From the NCBI GenBank assembly GCA_024082115.1, contig JAMRYE010000011.1:186001-250000 (forward strand): a DNA stretch of 64,000 nt, written 5' to 3'. Below the pieces are notes generated by a model, which had not been told where the DNA came from, ran no database searches, and was given only the letters and a program-made list of their open reading frames with translations. Shown piece by piece: positions 54,796 to 64,000 of this stretch; positions within the stretch are counted from its first letter, which is position 1, and each line of letters starts with the position of its first letter. The position numbers and the translations under genes were made by a program. Origin of the DNA: Rhinocladiella similis (lineage: Eukaryota > Ascomycota > Eurotiomycetes > Chaetothyriales > Herpotrichiellaceae).

Positions 54796-55578
54796 CACAT
54801 GATTGTAAGCTGCCTACGACGTCCACCTCCGCAGGCATTTGCTTTGGACATGTGAGGCTGCATCAGATGGGATCGCCACGGGGGTCCGGAATCCCAAGCC
54901 CTTTGCGATAATATAATGTATCTGTATCCTTTCCGTCTCTAGTCAAGGTAACATGACAACTGTTTAATAGGGAGTTGAAGTTTATGAGCCTATTTCTATG
55001 GAATGCTTTGCTTGCCAAGGTAGACCAGCTGGCATTCTGGCCCCTGGGGCCCATTGCTTGTGCTTGGAGTCGGGTGGTGGACCCCTACTATTGCCTGCCC
55101 AATCGGGCAACAGAACCTGGTCTTCGCCGAAAGACACGGCGGTTTTTACTCAGCAGGCCATTCGTAGGGGTATGGTGGGCAATCATGGGCTATCACCACT
55201 CACGGTCGATGATGTTCTCAGTTCTTGGTCCAAGTCTTCTTTTCCCTCGATACGTTGTAACCATCCGTCGCCGATAATTAACCCCAGTCGAAAGCACCGT
55301 TCAGGCTCGCGGAAAACACAGTTGCCTTCCAGGGGGCCTGTTCCAACTACTGTATGAATGCTCCTTCATCTAGGAGACTCGGAGTTCTTGACCACACTGA
55401 GCCATTGATTGGGAGCATAGACACAACCACCTGAAAATCGTTCTTTTTTAAAACAAAAACAAACGTGTTTCTAGTTTCTAGTCCTGAGATATATTTCGAA
55501 TCACTTGGGCACTCGAGCATTTGCTATACACACTTCCGCAAGTCTGCAGTCAACAGCAGAAACTCTTCGTATATCAAC
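54796..55578. other. Intergenic
   Basis: Promoter of the first SDR and 3' flank of the regulator. A 119-codon ATG frame at 54998-55357 (plus) has no recognised domain; I do not call it as a gene. Confidence 0.4.
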
Positions 55579-56604
55579 ATGGGCGAGGCAACCTATCTAC
55601 GATCCCCGAGAACAACAGAGCTCGAGGGTGCCGTAGTCCTCATCACCGGGGCAGCTTCCGGTAAATCTCCTGCCCCAGATCCAGGGCGAGCTCGGTGCAA
55701 TATGCTGATCCAAGACAATGTGTCGCGTACATAGGAATTGGACAAACATGTGCTCGTCTAGCTGCATTGAACGGTTGTCAGAAGCTATTCTTGGTGGATC
55801 TATCCCTCGACAAACTGAAAAAGACCGCCTCCCTGATCGAGAGCGACGGTCTTCATTCCCAAGTCGAACTGTACGACGGTAGCGTTGCCGATGAAATGTC
55901 CGTGAAGGGCATGATCGATCGCTGCGTCGAAGTGTTTGGCAGGGTCGATATCGCCTTCAATAACGCCGGCGTCTCTGGTGCGGGAGGTCGAACGCATGAA
56001 GTCAGCATGGTGGATTTTGACCTGGCTTGCTCTGTGAATGAACGAGGTGTAAGTGGTTTGACCTTTTCTATGCTTGCGCATTATCCTCATCTTGATCTAC
56101 GCATCCCGATTCGAGTGCTTTTGTTTTCTGGACAAAACCTTTTCCTTCAAGTCCTTCTTTGAGTCGCCGGTATGCTAATACTTCTGGACACCTCAGGTCC
56201 TCCTGTGCGAGAAGTACGAGCTTCGACAAATGCTCCAGCAAACGCCCGCCTTCAACAACCAGAAAGGCTCTATTGTGAACACTGCATCGATCGCAGGCCA
56301 CTGTATCATTCCAACCGCACCAGCATATGGCGCTTCCAAGCACGCGGTGGTCGCATTGACACGCTGCGACGGCGTTCGCATCAACTGCGTCTCTCCCGGC
56401 CCTGTCTGGACTCCAATGCTATCGGACAGTAACCTCCCGAAAGAGTTTATAGAGTTGACCAAGACAATGGCTCCCATGCATCGATTTATAGAGGCCCGCG
56501 AGGTAGCGGATGCCATGCTCTTCTTGGGAGGGCCGAGGGGTTCGGCCATTTCGGGCGTCAACTTGCCCGTGGATTGTGGTAATCAGCTTATTAGGAGCAT
56601 GTAG
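55579..56604 (+). CDS. Short-chain dehydrogenase/reductase, with shortened helix alpha-F
   Basis: Three exons, 55579-55660, 55735-56048 and 56197-56604, encode 267 residues. The Rossmann motif is rebuilt across intron 1 as VVLITGAASGIGQTCARLA. Other classical-SDR marks are FNNAGVSG, NTASIAG (catalytic Ser), YGASK (catalytic Tyr and Lys) and RINCVSPGPVWTPM. Between LTRC and DGVRIN about seven residues usual for the family (present in both other SDRs here) are missing; this shortens helix alpha-F at the dimer interface. Activity is probably kept because the catalytic set is complete. Likely NAD(P)-dependent alcohol/ketone oxidoreductase. The next gene is a divergent tandem paralog. Confidence 0.85.
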
Positions 56605-57110
56605 TTATTACTGAATATGAATCTTCCTACAGGGCGTGTCCTTCTAAGTACCAGCAAGCCACCTTCCCAAGAACCCTTACGGCGTAAATGAGCTCAACCA
56701 TGCCTGTCGATTTATGGATCCAGATCTGGACAAGGTGCGCGGCTTCAAGCCGGCTCTCCTATTAGACGTATTTCAAGACCCAGGAAGCATTCCGACTCGA
56801 AGTTGCCCTGGACGGGACAATGAGACTAAATGGTGGACCCTATCAAATGTCAGCCGGCGCGCGGCGAGTGCACAGTAAAGTCGAACCCCAACTTCGGCGA
56901 ACCCGTGTGTACCCACCCACCAAACCAGAGACAAGGCACCGTCATGTCTCCGTACTATTGGGGTAGTTTTCTCGATCTCTACCCCGTCTTGAAAGCTACG
57001 GGTCACGGTCGCTTTATACTCCTGCCTGACCTGCTTTTACACCTTTGATCTGTAACGTCAAGTTCTCGCCCATCCAGCTTTCGTTACCTTGTTCAACAAT
57101 TGTGCAAAGC
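56605..57110. other. Intergenic between tandem SDR genes
   Basis: 506 bp. No coding feature supported. Confidence 0.5.
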
Positions 57111-58126
57111 ATGACGTCTCTCCCCGTCAGAGTCTCCAAAGGACCAAGCGTGCACGATTTACGGTCGGGCAATGCCTTGATCACCGGAGCAGCCACGAGT
57201 ATGTCACTATATCTAACGACTCCTCCTCCTCCTCCTCCCGCCTAGGTAGTCAATTACTTGAACCACATGCTGACCACCGCAATTCCTTGTTTCACAGGCA
57301 CGGGCACATCGATCGCGTTGGCGTTCGCCGAGCACGGCTGTGGACGAATATTTTTGGCAGACACTTCTTCAGCAGAAGGCTTGCGAACCTGCCGCGACAC
57401 CATCAAAAGGCGATATCCGTCTGTACAGGTCCACATCAAGGAATTCGACGGGTCGAGCGAAGAAACGGTCGACCGTCTCTTCTCGGAAGTCGTGGAGGCA
57501 CTAGAACGAATCGACTTCGCCGTCAATGTGGTCTCGCAAGGACGCGACGGCGAGGCTTCTGTGCCGACAGGACTTTCGGTCGAGGGATACGATCGGAATT
57601 TCCAAGTTTACCAGAGAGCGGTATGTTTTGTGTGTGTATTTTTGTTTGTGTTTGTGTGTGCTCTTGCGCTGGTTCAACTAGTGGAGGCTGACTTTATTCC
57701 TTCCCGTTTTCGTTGACCCAGGCCTTCATGATACAGCGAGGTCTTCTCCGCAAGATGATCAATCAAGACGTCCTGCCAGAGACTGATGCTCGAGGGAGCA
57801 TAGTCAATGTGGTCGACCACGGCCCCACGCCGACTTTGGCAGACTTGCCCGTATTGGCTGTCGTGGCTTTTGCCATTGTCGGATTCAGCAAGACCGACGC
57901 TTGCGACTATGCGCCCGACAAGATCCGTGTCAATTGCCTGGCTGCGAGCGAAGTCATGATTCGGAAAACGAGACCAGAGCTTCCAGGTGGCGTTCCGTTG
58001 CCGAGAAAGGGAAGTCCGGATGATGTTGCGAATGCTGCTGTGTGGCTCTCTGCTCCAGGATCAAGCTGGATGACAGGATTAGTTGTGCCTGTCGACGGTG
58101 GGCGGAGTTTACACCATTGGTGGTAG
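57111..58126 (+). CDS. SDR-fold protein lacking catalytic residues (putative pseudoenzyme)
   Basis: Three exons, 57111-57198, 57298-57620 and 57722-58126, encode 271 residues with clean splice sites. The SDR fold is plain: NALITGAAT at the N terminus, GRIFLADTSS, IRVNCLAASEV and the C-terminal SPDDVANAAVWLSAPGSSW with WMTGLVVPVDGG. The active site is not: the NNAG motif reads NVVS, the catalytic Ser region reads NVVDHG, and the YxxxK motif aligns to LAVVA, so Tyr and Lys are both lost. The glycine motif is also altered (TGAATSTGTS). With no stops or frameshifts, it may be a maintained non-catalytic paralog or a gene in early decay. Intron 2 contains a TG-rich run. Confidence 0.8.
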
Positions 58127-58342
58127 AAGAGCTTCTTTTGTTTTCAACGTAGGAACGGAAAGATTTGACATTATGCATCTGTGACTCCTTGTCGGGGCTT
58201 TTCTTTTTTGTGTCTGTATCACGGCGAGAAAGTGAATGAATATTCAAGATGTCCACATTCTAATTGACGACAAGTCATACTTGATCTCAAGTAAACAGCC
58301 CGTCCAATCTATCTGGCTGCCCTCGATAAGGAGGTAAGCAAA

Positions 58343-58917
58343 TCATACGCTTTGAAAGTAAGCGACAGCAACAGGCTCTCCGACCTTGGCCTTCTTCTCC
58401 CATGTGGCCAAGTTCCACCTGATTCGTGCCCATAGGCCGACTGGCTTGCCCTCAGGGAACCCGAAATCTTTACTACTGAAGCCGTCTGGTTGTTCGTAGA
58501 GCAAAAAGAGGTAGCGATGAGGCGAGCTTCCCGGCGGAGGTTCTGGCCCAATCCAATTGACTATGGGCGGGTTGTTTGATGTCAGTACTTTCGAGGAGGG
58601 GGAGGACACCTTCAGATCAGCCTGCATAGAATGCAAGATTGGCGAGAGGAAGTTGAAGCTGGGAAAGGGGGCATCATTGTCGAGCGACACCGCAACATAT
58701 TTTGACAATGGTTTCCCTGCTGGAAACGATAGCTGGTTTGCTGATTGTGCTTCTGCAACAATTCATGAGCTTCCATTCGGATTTATGCAATGTACTTTTC
58801 ATGCCGACACGTACCAGTGCGAGTAATCGGTTGGTCATTCGACCTTAGCACGGTATTGTTGAACCGAAGCTCGAGGATCTTGGAGTCGTCTTTCGCAAGG
58901 TCGAGATATCGCTGCAT
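58343..58917 (-). CDS. PEBP (phosphatidylethanolamine-binding) family protein
   Basis: Two exons, 58917-58815 and 58752-58343, joined over a 62-nt intron, encode 170 residues. The family blocks are LSFPAGKPLSKYVAVSLDND with APFPS (ligand-site block 1; the usual DPD reads DND) and IGPEPPPGSSPHRYLFLLYE (block 2, with the PHRY histidine). The C terminus GEPVAVAYFQSV matches the closing strand. PEBP proteins bind anionic ligands and act as inhibitors or scaffolds in signalling; fungal roles are mostly unknown. No signal peptide at this start, although an upstream leader exon cannot be excluded. Confidence 0.87.
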
Positions 58918-59481
58918 GTTTCTTCTGGGAGAGGGACTGCGCAGTCACACAAGATATATCTCTAACTTTGACGAACTGAATACAAAGTACCAAGGCTGCA
59001 GATTGGCACTTTCTCTGGACTTGTTATGATGAGAGAAATTGAGGCCAGTGGAGAACCACCTTCTCTGCCGACGACATCTCTGCGAAATTATGCTGTTGAT
59101 CTTACAAAGCATCGAAATCAATAAACAATCTGCTATGCTTTGACGTCCAGGTCCTTGATTCGCCGACTCGGTCGTCATGGGTGAACCAATCGGCGTGAAG
59201 AATGACCATTCGGCGAGGACGGACTTGGAGCATTTCATTGGGTAAAGTGCGGACAGTTCGGGCAACCAGTGTAGCGCTGTAGCCGCCCCGGCCTGGGGAA
59301 GGACTCTCCACAATGACCCTCAGCCCTGGTAACGAAGCATCAAGACCCATTTGTCTCCAAGTTATGGAGGCGGTATATATCATCTCACCTTCCATGGCGA
59401 TCGGGGATCTGGACTATGCTTCTCTGTCATTGTCCCTTTGCTTTCAGGACTCCTTCAGTGCTCTGGATCACGTAGGTCGTA
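58918..59481. other. Intergenic, divergent promoter of PEBP and P450 genes
   Basis: 564 bp between divergent starts. No supported coding feature; frames on the minus strand here lack homology. Confidence 0.5.
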
Positions 59482-61262
59482 ATGTCATTGTACGAATATT
59501 GGGCTGCGGCGACAGCTGGACTGGCAGTTTTAGTACTTCTCCTGCTTTTGGTAAGTTCCTCACATCAGCTCTAGGTATAAAATGCCGCCTGAAAGATCCA
59601 ACTAATACTCTCCTACGGGGTACAGCACAGAAGCTGGACAGATCCGTTGCGTTCAATCCCGGGACCATTTCTGGGCAAGCTCACAGGACTTTGGGAAGTC
59701 ATGCTCAATCTCTCTGGACATAGAACATCTTACATCCACAAACTGCACGAAAGGCATGGCCGAGTGGTGCGTGTGGCCCCAAACCAGCTTTGCTTCGCGT
59801 CGCCCGAAGCCTTGAAAGACATCTATGGGGCAAATTCTCGACTCACGAAAGCCCCTATATACGAGACTCTGGGTTTCCGGAGTACTTTCACCACCATTGA
59901 CCGCCACGATTATCGCCAGATGAAGAAACGGATTCTTCCTAGTTTCAGCCCGGCCTTTGTCGCCGGGATTGAGTCGATTGTACAGCGCCAAGTGAACAAC
60001 TTGGTCAAGTGTTTCGACAAGCGCGTCGATGTGTCTTTGGATGTGTTTCCATGGTTCCGGATGTTTGCTTTAAGCGTGGTTGGTGAGGCTTTCTCCCGTT
60101 TATTGTTGGTAGTATTGCCTGCTGACCTTCAATCTGTCTGATCTCCAGGGGAGGGATTTGCTGGTAAGAGTTTTGGCGGATTGGAGACCGAAAAGATGCC
60201 ACAGTTGCTTCATGAGATAGACGATGTTTTTGCTGGTTTATTTGCGTGGTGGATGTTCCCTGTGACTGCAAAGATATTACAATTCTCTCCCTTCAAGGGC
60301 ATTCGCGACTTCCTGTCAGCTCCACGACGTTTCAAGAAGGTGCGTACAGTTCAGCGTTTCCTCTTCGCAAGCATAAGTTCGTGTCACGTTTGCTGACCCC
60401 CCATGGCATTTGCAGTACTGTGAAGATGCGTACCACGAGTACCTCAACCAGTACGACCCCAAAACTCGAGATGACCTCGTTGCCAGGCTGGTGAACGAAC
60501 GATCGGTGCTTGCAGAAAAGAACGCACAAATCCCCTTCCATGTTTCTGAGACAGGAATCGTCGAGGAGGTGACCAACCTTCTCTTCGCCGGCACCGACAC
60601 CACCAGTAATTCGCTTTCCTATCTCTTCTGGCAACTATCGCACAATGCTGAATGGCAAGTGCGAGTCCGCGAGGAGCTGAAAGAGGCTTGTGGCGATCAG
60701 AAAAATCCTCCATACAGTGTCCTTTCCGAGCTTCCAGTTTTGGAAGCGGTGATTATGGAACTGTGGCGGCTCTGGCCAGCGGCTCCAGCAAGTTTGGAAC
60801 GCGTAACCCCAGATGAAGGGACCGTAATTGACGGTGTCTTTGTTCCTGGAAAGGTATGTATTATAACCTACACCTGCACCTGCACAAGCCTACAGAGTCC
60901 CAAAAAACTGACCACACACTGCTGGAATCCAGACGATCGTTTCATGTCAACCCTTCACAGAACAGCGCAATCCAACAATATTTCCTAACCCTGCCTGCTA
61001 CAGCCCACAACGCTGGCTCGATGCTGACAAGGAAACCTTGGAGACCATGAGGGAGCAAATGACCCTGTTTGGGAAGGGGGCAAGAGCATGTCTGGGAAGG
61101 AGAATAGCGACCATGGAGATTAAAACGGTCGTAGCGGCACTGTTGCGAAATTTCAATTTCGAGATTGGAAGTGCCACCACCGACGCGGACATGGAAATGA
61201 GAGATCACTTCATCTTGGTCCCAAAAGGTGGGAAATGTATCTTACGTCTGAGTAAGATTTAG
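59482..61262 (+). CDS. Cytochrome P450 monooxygenase
   Basis: A five-exon gene: 59482-59550, 59626-60082, 60149-60339, 60416-60853 and 60933-61262, giving 494 residues. The short first exon encodes the membrane anchor (YEYWAAATAGLAVLVLLLLL), and the second begins with HRSWTDPLRSIPGPFLGK, the usual proline hinge. Motifs are the I-helix FAGTDTTSNS, ExxR in MELWRLWP, PQRW and the haem loop FGKGARACLGRR with Cys438. It is an ER-bound E-class P450 of the benzoate/pisatin-demethylase-like broad fungal group; the substrate is not inferable. It is flanked by SDRs, a common pairing for stepwise oxidation. Confidence 0.92.
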
Positions 61263-61926
61263 ATAAAGCAGTCACATGGCTGTGGACCATTCATGAGAGA
61301 TCATAGCATGGGTATGGGACAGTATATCATACGTACTATACTCAGTATGTTTCATAAGCTTCACGATTAGCTTCCAGCATTTAGCCAGTCAGCGATGTGT
61401 AAAGATCAGTCCTTCGACCTTATCGTCATCGAGAACATCATGTTGCCCATATCGAGAACATCCTACAGTCCTGTACGGTCGTCACATAAATCCAATCACA
61501 GGTATGGACGTTGCACGACATGCAAACTGATTATCCATCAGAAAAGCTTTGAGTTCAGTGTAACAGCCCAGAAGTTGAGATTCAGACTCGGCTTTCGGAG
61601 TGTTCAGCCATCACTTTTGTGGTCCTTTGGAGTCCATCACACTGGAACTGTAACCAAGAGTATGGCGATGGTTACGTGGAACTGGCAAAGAAAGTATGGA
61701 GATGGAGAAGAGGTTCAGTCCTCCTGAGTAACGCGACTTCATCAGTGGAATTCGGATCCTTTTGGCAATATATGTTGCTAGGCTGGAAGTGTCGCCCGCC
61801 TCTATATAGATAAGGGACAGTATGAGCGAAATGTACTGTGGCCAGCATGAGAGGCGAAGATGACCGCCAATGCAAGGATGTGCACCGCCTTAGCGAACCT
61901 GGCCAAACCTTGCACCAGGTGTGCCA
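61263..61926. other. Intergenic, convergent 3' flanks
   Basis: 664 bp between the convergent P450 and SDR genes. Nothing supported. Confidence 0.5.
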
Positions 61927-62904
61927 TTACATCGAGGTGAATCCCCCATCGATAGGCAAGCCTATCCCGGTAATCCAAGTGTTGTCCTCAGAAGCTAGGA
62001 ACAATGCAGCTTTTGCAATATCCTCTGGTCTCCCCAAGCCTCGAAATGGGTGTAAGGCTTGCACCCGGATCCTCGCTTCGTCTGGCAGTCCAGCGATAAA
62101 GGCAGTGTCGGTATCTGAGAGGTCTTTAGTGTTCATATCGCTATCTCGTTCGGCCCGGGGGGAGAGGGCGGGCAAGGGGGGTAGTAACGTACAACCAGGA
62201 CACAGCGCATTCACATGGATCCGATGAGGAGCACAGTCCAGGGCGGCAACCTTCGTCAATCCCATCACTGCATGCTTGGACGCCACATATCCTGAGATAT
62301 TGGGTGCTGCAACCAGACCAAAGACGCTCGCAGTGTTCACGATCCAGCCTCTATCCCCACTGGCAAGAGGATCCTGCTTCATCATTTGACGAGCAGCGTA
62401 TTTGCAGCCAAGGAAGACGCCCGTCACGTTAACAGCCATGTCTGTCTCGAGGACCGTCTGGTCAAAATCCCAGATCGGCTTAGGGGTCCGACCTTCAGCT
62501 GCGATGCCGGCATTGTTCACCATTCTAGATGTCGCTCAGTGCGTCAGCGGGTGATGCAAGATTTGAATGCGGCCAGAGGTAAATAGCGCGGGGCGGGCCT
62601 GAGGCGACAGTGAAGCCACCTACATGTCTAGCCTCCCAAACTTCTGTACGGTTTTCTGGATCAATTGCTCCTGATCCTCGGCATGGGTGACGTCCGCCCT
62701 GAGAAATTCTGCAGTGCCGCCTTCCCGGACAATGAGGTCGTGCGTCTTGATGCTTGATTCAGAGGCTATCTCTTCTCGTGCCACGTCACTGATGTCTGCG
62801 CATACAACCACGGCACCCTGTTGCGCAAATTCACGGGCGATAGACCGACCAATTCCGCTTGATGAGCCCGTGACAATGGCGATTTTGCCCTGCAGCCGTC
62901 CCAT
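61927..62904 (-). CDS. Short-chain dehydrogenase/reductase
   Basis: Three exons, 62904-62624, 62524-62193 and 62114-61927, encode 266 residues. It has the complete classical set: IVTGSSSGIGRSIA, CADISD, LDIMVNNAGIA, NTASVFG (Ser), YVASK (Tyr, Lys), HVNALCPGYTDTAFIAGL after splicing, and TGIGLPIDGGF at the end. The acidic Asp after beta-2 (CADIS) favours NAD(H). The intron before TDTAF was placed at a CAG; retaining it would insert about 25 proline-rich residues into a conserved loop. Probable function: NAD-dependent oxidation of a secondary alcohol, similar to 3-oxoacyl reductase or cyclic alcohol dehydrogenases. Divergent from a GFA gene. Confidence 0.9.
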
Positions 62905-63382
62905 TCTGTTGCGTTGAGATGGTTCGCAGACTTGCTCGGTGATGCTTGTGTCTGAGACAGGGCGCTATGAGGTGACGAGAATCAACTGGAATCCCTCTTG
63001 AAAGTCTACGTTTACTTCTACTCGAGGATTTCACATCATGGGGCCCTACTCTAAAGACAGGCTCGGTTCCAAGGTTCGAGTAAATACCGAGGCCCTTGGG
63101 CCACAACGCAACAACGCCTGTGCCGTTCTATAACATTGTGCGGGGTTGTCTGAAGGGCTGTGGGTCTATCTATTGGGTCCAAAGCTCGTATTCGTTCGCC
63201 GGCCTATAACAACGTCTTCCGAGGGATCTCGGTTAGAAGGGGTGTTGCGAGGAAGCTTTGAAGATATATACAATAGAGACGCGAGTAAGCATTGTACTCA
63301 TCTGATCGTCACCCTTTGTCTCGGCGTATGTAGCTGCCCAACACCAGCTCGACTCATTTCCGGCTCCATACAGATTGGTAGA
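62905..63382. other. Intergenic, divergent promoter of SDR and GFA genes
   Basis: 478 bp between divergent starts. No supported feature. Confidence 0.5.
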
Positions 63383-63905
63383 ATGCCCGAGGGCGGCTGC
63401 CTATGTGGAAGTGTTCGCATTGCGTTCACAGGAGAACCTGCAGTCCAGGTACGTTGCGTAGTCCTGGAGGAAGTCGACTTGATAGGCTCGAGGAATCGCG
63501 CGACATTGTGGATGAATCAGATCTGCGTTGAAAGCGAAGGCAGTAAGCTAATACCACGCACATCAGGCCCTCTGTTACTGTGGCGATTGTCGCAAGATCA
63601 GTGGCAGTGCATTCAGCACAAACGTTTTGGTACCCGACAGCAATTTTCAGCTCATCCTCGGCTCTCCCAAAACCTACCAGAAAGTCGCCGATAGTGGGAA
63701 GAAAATCAAGAGTTACTTTTGTGGCGACTGCGGATCCACTTGTTATCGAGAAGGAGAATCATTTCCTGGGCTCAAGATAGTTAAAGCGGGAACTCTGGAT
63801 GTCTTTGATGTGAGTCCTCATCTTGAGGCATATGTGGACTCGAGAGTTACATGGCTCAAGCCTCTTCAAGGCGCCGAGCAGCCATCGAGTTCGGATGAGA
63901 AGTAG
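63383..63905 (+). CDS. GFA-domain zinc protein
   Basis: Two exons, 63383-63448 and 63567-63905, with a 118-nt intron; 134 residues. Zinc ligands are GGCLCGSVRI (CxC), ALCYCGDCRKISG (CxCxxC) and FCGDCGSTCYRE (CxxC), and the DCRKISGSAFSTN stretch is the standard GFA signature. It is closer to the canonical short form than the 161-residue protein at 23057-23542, and the two are not near-identical copies. The reaction is unproven for fungal members. Head to head with an SDR gene. Confidence 0.87.
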
Positions 63906-64000
63906 TAAGAATAACTGCCATTTTTGCTGCTAAACAGCGGGTTCTTTAACGATGTCATTTTCTCCTCTTCACTGCCACGAGGACTCTGGTTCAGAAATCG

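Noticed and set aside
54998..55357. 119-codon ATG frame with a C-x2-C start
   Set aside because: No homology or splice context; too weak to call as a gene.
1..64000. Transposons, CRISPR arrays, rRNA or viral insertions
   Set aside because: No transposase, reverse transcriptase, integrase, terminal repeats, spaced direct repeats, rRNA or viral genes were recognised anywhere.

Overview
The window is nuclear DNA of a filamentous ascomycete (Pezizomycotina). The evidence is genes split by short introns (mostly 47-140 nt) with gtatgt/gtaagt-type donors, CTNAC-type branch points and yag acceptors, together with fungus-specific families: three Zn2Cys6 regulators, a CFEM protein, a HET protein, NmrA, fungal sugar and Dal5-type permeases, and two P450s. 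The class cannot be fixed from the sequence alone; the content would fit Dothideomycetes or Eurotiomycetes. I rebuilt exon structures by hand by testing reading-phase continuity at each junction. About 54 introns were placed in 33 supported genes.

Left third (1-23.5 kb): the 5' part of an amidase (running off the left edge), a membrane-anchored RlpA/expansin-like protein, an MBD4-like mismatch DNA glycosylase, a 4-coumarate-CoA-ligase-like enzyme, a 1000-residue Na+/Ca2+ exchanger, a double-hotdog thioesterase and a CFEM GPI-anchored protein. Next comes a compact maltose-type utilisation cluster: a Zn2Cys6 regulator, a GH13 maltase and an alpha-glucoside permease. The last two are divergent from a 619-bp promoter that carries repeated GCCGAA elements. 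An orphan protein and a GFA-domain protein follow.

Middle (23.5-44.4 kb): a six-exon P450; a BTB protein head to head with a HET-domain protein; an alpha/beta hydrolase; a second Zn2Cys6 regulator divergent from an NmrA/isoflavone-reductase-like gene across a promoter holding a perfect 14-nt CGG palindrome; an FKBP12 prolyl isomerase; an acyltransferase-3 membrane enzyme; and a gene-poor stretch of about 4.5 kb containing only one orphan gene and a tRNA-like T arm.

Right third (44.4-63.9 kb): a dense metabolic region with a Dal5-type permease, a FAT1-like acyl-CoA synthetase, an eight-exon sugar-porter permease, a third Zn2Cys6 regulator, two tandem SDRs (the second has lost its catalytic residues), a PEBP protein, a second P450, a third SDR and a second GFA protein. 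No PKS, NRPS or terpene synthase is present, so it resembles a catabolic or tailoring cluster rather than a classical secondary-metabolite cluster.

Unusual points are three GC-AG introns among about 54, a 12-nt microexon, the intact but catalytically stripped SDR paralog, and the two candidate regulator-binding arrays in divergent promoters. No transposon, CRISPR array, rRNA or complete tRNA was found.
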